A model generated the notes under the pieces. The model was not told where the DNA came from. It saw nothing but the letters and a program-made list of their open reading frames with translations, and did no database searches. Below, piece by piece: positions 55,395 to 64,000 of a stretch of DNA of 64,000 nucleotides. Position 1 is the first letter of the stretch; each line of letters begins with the position of its first letter. Both the position numbers and the translations under genes were made by a program. The stretch is from Dichetophora obliterata (Eukaryota; Arthropoda; Insecta; Diptera; Sciomyzidae), in assembly GCA_963920525.1 (NCBI GenBank), contig OY986435.1, forward strand, positions 297,762,708 to 297,826,707, given 5' to 3'.

Positions 55395-56012
55395 TTGACC
55401 ATGTCCTGAACATGAAGGCGTTAGTCTTCTTGCATAAAATCATTTTTACTAAGGAACCTCTTTATTTATATGAAAAATTAAAATTTTTAAGATCTCAGCG
55501 CGGTAACAACTTGGTTCAACCTAGACACGCCTGCTTGGCATCAGAACGGCAGTTTTTTGTTAATTCTATACGTCTTTGGAACTCGCTTCCATTCTCTTTA
55601 CAGCGTATTTGCAATGCAACCTTGTTTAAATCTAAGCTATCAGATTATTTGTCCTCACTTTAACTTAAGCTATATTATTTCGTTTTTTTTTTTTTTTTTC
55701 TCTCCTTTAATCTCCTTTTAATTTTATACTTTTAATTTTTCCCCTTTTTTTAGTTTTTTGATTGTCTTATTATTTATATTTGTTATAAATCTCAGTTGTT
55801 ACCTTTGGTTCAATTTTAAAAAATTGTTAATGTTTTAACTGTTTCCGATATGTAATTTTAACTTTAAATTTTATTCAAGATTATGTTTTATATCTCATAT
55901 TTTTGTGTTGATATTATCGCCATATATGTAATCGGTGCTTAATTATAAGTTTATTCTTGCAAGCGCTTACATTTAATTAAATAAATAAATAAATAAATAA
56001 AATAAATAAATA
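55395..56012 (+). mobile_element. LINE 3' fragment (C-terminus and tail)
   Basis: The frame 55412-55663 encodes F-L-H-K-I-I-F-T-K-E-P-L-Y-L-Y and later R-L-W-N-S-L-P-F-S-L-Q-R-I, then a stop. This matches the C-terminal ends of the Jockey/CR1-type LINEs elsewhere in the window (F-L-H-R-I-I and N-S-L-P). A T-rich untranslated region follows, and an AAAT/TAAA tail at about 55974-56012 marks the 3' end. Everything upstream is lost, as is usual for 5'-truncated LINE insertions. Confidence 0.8.
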
Positions 56013-56805
56013 CAGCTTAAATATTAATTATAAAAATTACACTTTCTGAAAAAATTTTGTAAGAAATTAAAAAAAAAAATAAAAACTAAGTTATTAAAAT
56101 TTTGAAAGTTTTTGTACGAAAATTAAACAAAAAGGCGGTTCGAATTAGAAAGGTTTTTCCAGTAAACGTGTGTATGTCATGTTGTTGGCTTCACTGTTAT
56201 CATTAGTACCATCATCTACAACTGTCGATTTCAAGGGTAGTGAAAACAATTGTAATTGTTATTTTGAATGTATCACGTTTGATCTGATAAATCACGATGC
56301 ATTGGTTTTCACACTATTCAAGTCATAACAAAGACTTGTACAAGTAAATGCATTTTAAGTATTTTATTTGTTAAGTTTTTTTAGAACATTTTAAAGTGAT
56401 TCAACGAAATAATTGTTAAAAATGCATTAATATTTAATAAAGTTTTGAACCCCGAAAACTCCACTTGGCCACGGCCCTGGTTCAAAAGTATTCAATTCTT
56501 TATTTTATCTAATGATTTAATTCCATTAATATTTTGGAAAAAATTTATACATTTTACATAAAACAACTATTTATAATGATTTTGTTTTTTTTTTTATGGG
56601 AATTTTATCAAGACACCACCTTTTGACAGATGATTTTTTAATTTTGTTTTCATATATCTTTTGCCAACATACGAAACTTTAATCCTATCTCAATAGCTGC
56701 ATGTTGCCCTATTTTATAGCACATGCATATTTTAACTAAGTTTGGTGTTGCTTTTACGCAACAATGGCACTAACAGATCGATTCTGTTAATTACCGGTAA
56801 TTATA
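56013..56805. other. AT-rich spacer, no gene seen
   Basis: No coding signal. A phrase near 56775-56810 (GATCGATTCTGTT) resembles, in reverse, one at 61990-62005, suggesting pieces of one small repeat. Confidence 0.45.
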
Positions 56806-57324
56806 ATCTTGTTATCGAAATTCAGTGATCCCTTTACTACTAAATTATTATATACCTCTCTCGTAAGGCCAATTCTTGAATATGCATCAGTTGTATGGAA
56901 CCCACAATATAATGTCTACATCGACGCCATAGAATCAGTTCAAAAACAGTTTTTACTTTTTGCTTTACGTCATAGTCGTTGGAACCCCAATATTATGCTT
57001 CCATCGTATGAAATACGCCTTAAAATTATTTTACTACCTTCCCTAAGAAGCAGAAGAATGATGCTTAATGTCATGTTTCTGTATAAATTACTTCGTGGCG
57101 AGATTAATTCGGAATATCTCATCTCAGCTATAAATTTTAACATCCAAAGGAGAGGAACTAGACATTTTCTGTTTTTCAAGTTGAGTCAGTGCAGTTCTAA
57201 TTACACTCTTCATGAACCTTTACGATGTATGTGCAGTGATTTCAATGATAACTTCAATATGATTAATTTTTCTGATTCGGTAGATGTTTTAAAACGGAAA
57301 ATTATATTACATTTAAATAATTAA
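56806..57324 (+). pseudogene. LINE reverse transcriptase C-terminal fragment
   Basis: A clean 171-codon frame encodes the thumb region: L-Y-T-S-L-V-R-P-I-L-E-Y-A-S-V-V-W-N-P, then V-Q-K-Q-F-L-L-F-A-L-R. It ends L-K-R-K-I-I-L-H-L-N-N. It is homologous to R-P-H-L-E-Y-A-S-Q-V-W and the following part of the plus-strand LINE at 50310-50755, but from a different family member. There is no stop inside. The catalytic part of the enzyme is missing. Confidence 0.85.
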
Positions 57325-59283
57325 ATCAATTTAACTTCATCCCATTATACCTAACGCAATTTTATAACAATGTAATATTGGCAATTGAGATTGTTCTGTT
57401 TCTCTTTTTTGTCTCGATATTATGTTTATAAAGTAAGCACCATCAAATATGAATCGTTTTTAAAACTTACTTTTTAATTATTCAATATTTTAATTTTTAA
57501 TCGAATTGGGATTTACGCGCTCACGTGGTTTCCTGATTTGAAATTAGACTGAACTCACACTATCACCTGGATTGGTGTGCCAGAGTATATCTCTTTTCCA
57601 TACAAGTTTATGCCTGCGTTGGCCCAAATGCATATCCAAATAATTGGGATTTTGATTTGGCGGATATGAGACTTATCTCATTTCCACGTAGGTCCTTGGG
57701 TTGGACAATGGCCGCAAACCAGTTAAAATGAGTTTAGTGTTTTTGATTGTTTTTCGGGTACCTTAAATTGATAATTACTATTATTTAATTCGATGTTGCT
57801 TATTTATATAGAATCAAGTATACTTAAATACGCGTTTATATATATTCAATTTTTAAATTCCGCTGAAAAGCCAATTAATGTGCTTAGTGGAAAATCCTAA
57901 TTGCCAATAGGGGGTATGTTTTAGTACGTAGGTGCATTCTGTCTGTCCCGGCTGATTCGGGCAGATTTTAGAATGTGAATCGTGCATGCGTATAGGTCGG
58001 GTATACGTATCTTGGGAAGATTTCATACCTCCGGGCGAATCCAAAAAAAAAAAAATTCTTTACCGGTCTTAGCAAATAGTATTCTGTGGACGGACGCTCT
58101 AATAAGCGGACATTTCTTATAAGCGGACGCTTTCTCGGGAACGAACGACATTTACGATTTATTTACGGCATTCCATAACCGTACATCTCTCATATGCAGA
58201 CAATAAGTAGGTAACGATCTTGGTAACGATCAGGAGCTGTCACTGTACAAAGACTTAATTGAATTTTGTTTAATTTTAAAATAAAATTTGCTTTTCTTAG
58301 CAGGAAACATGCACGCTCTACGCCGGCACAGCTGCGGTTTTATGTTTATTTTATTAGCAGCCACCCACCGCTGCTGCAAGAAGAAAATTACCCCAAATCG
58401 CCAAATTCCTCAGAAAAGAGTTTCTCGGAATATGAAAAAAGGTCATCATATTTAGAGAAAAATGGTGTTGACTTTGCTCCAGAGAATGCTTTACTCTCAA
58501 TGTGATCCGAAAAATTCCCTAAAAATGATACAAAGCTTCCATAAAAAAGAGAAATATCTTTCATCAATAAAGACACCTTCTCTTTAACAGAAAAATATTT
58601 CTTTTTTTTTCAACCGTTATCTTTATTGTGTCAATTTTTCCCAAAAACAGAGAAACATTTTTTTTAAAATTAAGTTTAGTTTCCCAAAAAAAAGGAACAC
58701 TTTCTTATTCTTATAATAAGAGAAATATATTTTTTTAATATTGTTACAACATATTTCTTTATTGTGTACATTTTTTTTTTTCTAAAAACAGATAAGTACA
58801 TCTTCAATTTTGACTAAAAATGTCTTTTTGTGAAACGTTTGTTTTAACTCAGTTCTGCGCAAAGTAAAAATATTAATATGGTATTGTGATTCGATTTTAA
58901 AAATATTAGTTAAAAATATGTTGAGATTTGAATTAAGAATTATTGTTGTGGCATTGTATTTCGAGACCACTTATAAATATTCCAGAAATTTCTTCTGAAA
59001 AGCGATTTTATAAATACATCCAAGGAACCAGTGGTAATAATCAACGTTTCTTTGTGTAGCTTTGTTAAATAAACAAAATCTTTTTGAAGAAACAATCGTC
59101 ATAATATGCAGATAATGCAACATTTGCTTTTCTCATCATTCACTCGCTCTAACGCTTTCTATTTTTTTTTCGTACCTAATACAATATAAGATAAATATAG
59201 TTTTTAGAGATAAATATAGTTTTTAGAGAAGAAGACTTTTTTATTTTTGGGTAAGTATTTGTTTTTATTGAAGAAAATATTTC
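57325..59283. other. Spacer, no gene recognised
   Basis: AT-rich DNA. A GC-richer patch at 57530-57760 and 57880-58030 has no recognisable frame. Near 58080-58130 the phrase AAGCGGAC is repeated (58108 and 58124), possibly a decayed DNA element. A frame at 58266-58505 has no family features. Confidence 0.45.
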
Positions 59284-60050
59284 GTTATGCTGGCTAAACA
59301 TGTTTGGTGTTCATTTTCGTTAATTTATTCTTTTCGCTGAAATGTTTGTTTGGTGGTTATGCTATGTTTGTTGCACAGTTGCATATTATGTAGAAATAAC
59401 TCAAAACAAAGAAAATCTCGTTTTGCATTTTTATATACAATTTTAGGCATGTTATTCATATTTACTATAAAATGTAAAACGAAATTAGCGAATTAATTCG
59501 AATTGATATTGCTTATGCAATGGGTATTATTTTTCTTTCAAAATATTATTAGATTGCTTCAATAAACATGATTTTTTTTTTATTAAAATTAGACATCAAA
59601 CCAATGATTGTTGTTTGTGTAAGGGTTTCTTGAGCACACAATTACTTTCACTTTCTAATACTTTTTGCTACTTTTTTGATGCTATTATGCAAAATGACTA
59701 AAGGCAGCACCGGAAAGTTCGCCATGTTCAAGGTTCATTTATATGGTTGTGGCACTTGAGAGAAAGGCGCTCTTTTTCCGCCTTTGCTTGAACTGTCACT
59801 GTGCTTTTCTTTGTTCTCTGCAGTCATTTTCATTATTTCTTTACATCCATTCTGACAGTTCGACCGAGCTCGCTCTCAAGTGCCACAACCTTATAAATCA
59901 ACCTTGGGCATGTTTGATGATTCAATCAGCAATCAAAAATGTTCGGTCTGAGAGCGAGAGAGTGCATATGAAAAAAAGTTCATTTTTCATTTTATACGTG
60001 AAACAATAACAACAAAAACTGTTCGGCAAACATGTTTGGCTAGCATAACC
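59284..60050. mobile_element. Possible larger inverted-repeat element enclosing a MITE
   Basis: GTTATGCTGGCTAAACATGT at 59284 and, reversed, GTTATGCTAGCCAAACATGT ending at 60050 match at 18 of 20 bases. The interior is otherwise ordinary and non-coding, and no target duplication was found. Confidence 0.4.
59729..59906. mobile_element. 178-bp hAT-type MITE
   Basis: Both ends start CAAGGTT and share ATTTATA, then GGTTGTGGCACTTGAGAG, for about 35 bases. The flanks are GCCATGTT (59721-59728) and GGCATGTT (59907-59914), an 8-bp duplication with one mismatch. Non-coding. The frame at 59743-60009 simply runs through it. Confidence 0.7.
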
Positions 60051-61458
60051 ACGGCAATAGTGAATTGTTTATCTACAATAGAGAAAATTGTTCAATTGCT
60101 TTAAATTTTTCTCTAAAAATTAGAAATTTTTAGTGCGAGAAAAATACTTATCTCCAGGGCTCGGATTTTGATGACCTAAAAAACTGCAAAAAATTACCAA
60201 AAATAATGACAAAAATTACCTAACAAATGCAGAAAATGATCCTAAAACTGTCAAAAATTACCTAAAAACCGCAAACAATTTCATAAAAAATAAACAAAAC
60301 ATTTAGCCATAAAAATAAAACATTACTAAATTAATTTATTTTATACTAGCATATCCTAAGTTTTTATCTAACACTTGTTTAATTTTTCTACATACCCTTT
60401 CGTCAGGTACACCACGCGCAGAGCTTTTTTTCATCGAAGTCTTTAAAAAAGCTACTCCTTTGTCGAGAGGTAATGTTTTTGATTTAAGAGACTCTAGTGT
60501 TAAAGGAATATGTTTAAAAATTTGGATTTTGACATTTTTTGGTAAAAAAAAATATATTTAAAAGTTACACTAAAATGACCTAAGAAACCTAAAAATGCTC
60601 TAAAAAAATAAAAACGTCTAAAAATGACAATAAAATAACTTAAAATGACCAAAAAATGCCCTAAATCTAGTTAAAATTACCTGAAAACTAAAAACAATGA
60701 AAAATGATGAAAAAATGTCCTAAAAACTTTTTATATTTGGAATTCAGGAAACATAAACGGACGTTTTAAATAAGCAGGAAAAAAGATGACATATCATCGA
60801 AATCCTAGCCATGCTTATCACCCTGCAGAAAATTGGACGAAATTTTTAATACTTCTGAACTAGTTCTAAAAAGCACCAGTACATGGTCCCTCTACAAGAC
60901 CCTTTTACATTGATCGAACTAACGCTTTTTACGTATTGATGTTATAGGAAGAGTTAATTGTACCCAAAACCATCCTTTTTCTCTATATTTGAACTATTTG
61001 AACAGTTCCATTATGAACATTTCCAAACTGGTACTTTTTACTAAAGCCTTAGAGTACATCTTAAAGTGATTTCAAAGCATTCAAACGTTAGAAGCATTTT
61101 TACTTATTTCTTGCATGTATTCCGATAAGAAGAGTATCACTTAAAAGATGATGCATTTCTTTTATTTTATATAGTTATTTTTTTATTTTAATGCAAAAAC
61201 TTACCTTTGCTGAATTCTTTAAATTGATTTTCCTCAAAAAAATTGCCACTACACGTATTCACATTTGATTTATATTTGTCAGTAAAAATATTGACAAAAA
61301 AACACAATGAAATCAAAGTGAACTGTTCTACTCTGAAAGTTTTTTGTACTATTTTATAGCAATTAAAAATTGAGCTGGAAATGGACTAGTGGGTTTTTCC
61401 AATTGACTCGAAAATAAATGCTGGACATTATTAAAGACAAGAAATATATTTCGATCAA
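60051..61458. other. Spacer with degenerate AAAAATGACCTAAAA repeats and a possible hAT-derived remnant
   Basis: Bases 60170-60300 and 60555-60740 are filled with imperfect short units around the core AAAATGACCTAAAA. Between them lies the remnant described at 60336-60525. No other gene is seen. Confidence 0.5.
60336..60525 (-). pseudogene. Possible hAT/BED-type transposon protein fragment
   Basis: A minus-strand frame of about 60 codons reads I-P-L-T-L-E-S-L-K-S-K-T-L-P-L-D-K-G-V, then V-C-R-K-I-K-Q-V-L-D-K-N-L-G-Y, and ends at a TAA (60336-60338). The pattern of a short leucine-rich segment and a terminal V-L-x-K-N-x-G-Y or similar resembles a domain found in insect hAT-like, BED-finger transposon proteins (from memory). 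The rest of such a protein is not found nearby. Confidence 0.35.
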
Positions 61459-61686
61459 AAAGGTAAAAGGGCTTAAATGCATTTAAGCCCATGGCGAGGA
61501 AAGCAATTTAAAAATTTTATTTTGTTCGAAGCTCCATACAAAAATTTTCAGAAAAATGCTCATGAAGGTGACAGGAAATGCATTTTAAGGGTGGGGGCAA
61601 GTGCGTTTTGAAGAGATAAGAGAAATATTTCTTGTAATTGGAATAACTCGAAAAAGGGCTGGAATGACTTAAGCCCTTTTACCTTT
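61459..61686. mobile_element. Small MITE with AAAGGTAAAAGGGCTTAA ends
   Basis: The left end AAAGGTAAAAGGGCTTAA and the right end, reversed, AAAGGTAAAAGGGCTTAAGT are identical over 18 bases. The interior (about 190 bp) is non-coding and has an internal TTTAAGCCC. No clear target duplication. Confidence 0.6.
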
Positions 61687-63380
61687 TATTAGGTCGAGAT
61701 TTTCACTGCCCACAAGTGAAGAAATATTTCTTCGAATAAGTAAAAAATTTATTCTAATTGAAGAAAATTTTATTTGAAATAGAGAAAATTGTTATTATTG
61801 AAAATATAGAAATTTTTTATCACAAATCGATAGGTGTTTTTTTTTAAGGTTATGCAAATCTCAGCTGTTTGGCTTTTTATCACCTAAAAAGATGGTAACA
61901 ATATTCACCGGTAACGCTTGGTTGCAAAATACCAAAAGGTTGTAAAAGTTACCATAAGGTGAGTTACTTTGGTAATAAGATTAACGTTACCGCAACAGAA
62001 TCGATCAGTAAATGGGTTAATTGTTCAGAATATAAGAAGAATCAGGAACATTTAAGAGTTGATTAACTTATTTTGAGTATATACAGCAAAGCCATTGAAA
62101 AAAAATGCCCTGAAGGATGAAATCAGTCACTGTGTGCGTGAGTAAATTCCTGATTTTGCTTAAGGCAGAAGTAACTATCAATGATGATGAGTTAAAACAA
62201 AAAACGTCAAATTTACTTACGCTGTGTGCATGTCTGTGTGATGTGTGTGTTTCTTGTTTGAATGCGAATCTCATGAATCACTGACGTGTTCGAATGATGC
62301 CAATTAATATTGGCTCAGAGCGTTCAACCTGTTGTGCACCGTGATTGTTGTTGCTGGTATATATTTATTATTGTTTGCTGGGAGTAATCAATTATTGATC
62401 TCCAATAATTTTTTGTATGCACTAACCGAAAGAATGAAGGATTGAATTGGCAGCTTGTAAATGTACTTAATTTGTCATCGGAAGCTTTCAATCACCGCTT
62501 TGTCTTTTTTTTACCTACTACTCAGTTTATAAACTGTTGTTCCGTTGAATTCTTTTGATGGAATTTTTTTTAATGAGGTCTTATTTTTTCCAAAGCTGCT
62601 TTCTCGTTAATTGCACTAAAAGGAATACTTAAGTGATATTGGGACATGCAAAAAGAGTTGAGGTCTTTAAAATCCTTAAAAATGTTTGAAATGCATGCCT
62701 TGTATATCGCTTAACTGAATAGTGTCGAACTTGCGTGCTTTGAGTTTATAAAATCACTAAAACCACCAAAAAAAATTCTTAAATCCCATTAAATTAGATT
62801 TATATTAAAATTATCTTAGGTAGTTTTCTTTTTTTAATAGTTTCAATTTAGACTTCAATCAAAGTTCCTCTACATGCGTACATTGCAGTAATTGCAATAA
62901 TTTAGTGAAATGAATTATTTATTAGTTGCCAAAAGCAAAAAAAAGAATAAAATATGAACAAAATAAATTCAAAATCATAACAAATACGAATTAAATTAAA
63001 TTTGCGAAAAATAATTTATTCACGCAACTTCTGCGAATAAATCTGTTGCATATTATCAAATTACAAATTTCTAAATTGCTTATTTAAATTTTTTAATTAA
63101 ATAAAATTAATGCAAGCATACAAAATATATGCAAATAGAAAAGATGCGCCATTTGTAGAGACACAAAAGTGAAAATAATGAAATAACTACTTCAAATGGT
63201 ATTTGTTGAGAGAATTGGCATATTTGCCAATCGGGTTAGCAAAATCAACAAAAACTATGCTTGCAACAATAAAAAAAAAACATACCAACAACTACAAAAA
63301 TAATACTCAAATTAGATCTTAATTTTATTTACGCTTCTAGCTGAAACCCAGCGCGTTGCAGCAACGCTGCCTTGTCAATT
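61687..63380. other. AT-rich spacer, no gene seen
   Basis: A GT-rich patch is at 62220-62250. No convincing frame or RNA gene. Confidence 0.5.
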
Positions 63381-63389
63381 CTCTATACA

Positions 63390-64000
63390 ATTTTTTCAGT
63401 AAAACTCCATGTGTAAATTGAGGTCAAATACTGAATTCCAAGCCGGTGTGACCTATAACTCTAAAAATATTCGAAATCACAAATTTGGGTTACATGAAAG
63501 ATGCTACCCTTCCTTTTCCTACGCCCATAAAATGTAATCAATGAAAATGAAGGTGTGCATTGAGGTCGAATACTAAAATCTGACGCTGTGCGACCTATAA
63601 CTACAAAGCTGTTCGATATCGCCAATTTGGGATTCATGGGAGGTTCAACGCAATTTTGTTTAACACTCATAAAATGTTATCAATGAAACTGCATGTGTAA
63701 ATTTTAGTTGAATATTGAATTCCGACGCTGTGTGACCTATAACTCCAAAGCTATTCGATAGCACAAGTCCGGGTTGTATTGAAGGTGCTTCGTCCCCTTT
63801 TTCAACGCCCATGAAATGTAATCAATAAAACTGCATGTGTACATTGAGGCCGATTACTGAATTTCAACGCTTTGCGACCTATAAATCTAAAGCTATACGA
63901 AAGCATAAATTTGGGTTTTATGGGACTAGCCACACTATTTTTCAAACGCCCATAAAATGTAATCAATGAAACTGCATGTTTCCATTGAGTTCGAATACTG
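63390..64000. repeat. Satellite array, 142-bp unit, runs off the right edge
   Basis: The phrase AAACTGCATGTGTAAATTGA (or a variant) starts at about 63401, 63543, 63685, 63827 and 63968, that is 142, 142, 142 and 141 bases apart. Each unit also contains GACCTATAACTCTAAA and CGCCCATAAAATGTAATCA. Units differ at many positions, perhaps 15-25 percent by eye. The array begins here and continues beyond the window. Confidence 0.9.

Noticed and set aside
58080..58150. pogo/Tigger-type terminal sequence (AAGCGGAC repeats)
   Set aside because: Too short and no transposase or partner end; kept only as a remark in the spacer entry.

Overview
This 64 kb window looks like AT-rich nuclear DNA of a higher fly (Diptera, probably a cyclorrhaphan such as a tephritid or calyptrate; this is inference from the kinds of LINE, mariner, Tc1, PIF/Harbinger and Ty3/gypsy-like elements, short GT-AG introns and AT-rich spacer). 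No conserved, intact host gene was recognised. Almost every coding trace belongs to a transposable element, most of them broken. The one coding trace not assigned to a known element is a possible two-exon, 75-residue gene at 42255-42760 (minus).

Layout. 0-9 kb: small inverted-repeat elements, a tRNA-derived SINE with a perfect 15-bp target duplication (2541-2871), a 707-bp MITE (5164-5870), a strong hairpin (5876-6012), and a 2.6-kb element with two arms of about 0.8 kb in inverted orientation (6111-8688) that carries a smaller MITE in its centre. 9.5-12.1 kb: a 5'-truncated non-LTR retrotransposon with endonuclease and reverse transcriptase remnants. 14.7-21.9 kb: two Tc1-like remnants, a foldback element, a TTA-flanked MITE and a 1.2-kb mariner with both ends. 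21.9-24.6 kb: a three-level nest, in which a 9-bp-TSD DNA element is split by a putative 2.15-kb solo LTR with 4-bp TSD, itself split by a 413-bp MITE with TTA TSD. 25-29 kb: one foldback copy, then AT-rich DNA without genes.

30-34 kb: a minus-strand LTR retrotransposon fragment. It reads, right to left, LTR-like sequence, a primer binding site matching the 3' end of tRNA-Ser, a leader with five repeated hairpins, a Helitron-like insertion, gag with zinc knuckles, a spacer protein made of two tandem-repeat families, and the protease active site, after which it stops. 34.5-37.4 kb: a second nest, a hAT-like element (8-bp TSD) holding a TA-flanked MITE, which holds a SINE and an internally deleted mariner-like element. 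38-41 kb: a TTAA-flanked MITE and a minus-strand LINE whose reverse transcriptase is interrupted by a 225-bp MITE.

42-47 kb: candidate small gene, microsatellites, a TTAA MITE and a second copy of the 21.9-kb DNA element. 47-51 kb: two LINEs head to head, the plus-strand one nearly complete over endonuclease and reverse transcriptase. 52-55.3 kb: a PIF/Harbinger transposon with its two usual genes, a Myb/SANT-like DNA-binding protein (plus) and a five-exon transposase (minus), both with stop codons. 55-57.3 kb: two LINE 3' fragments. 57-63 kb: mostly plain AT-rich DNA with small MITEs and a possible hAT-derived fragment. 63.4 kb to the right edge: a tandem satellite with a 142-bp period that runs out of the window.

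The genes do not form a pathway. The window is best read as a stratified transposon graveyard in heterochromatin-like or intergenic sequence, where nesting gives a relative order of insertions.
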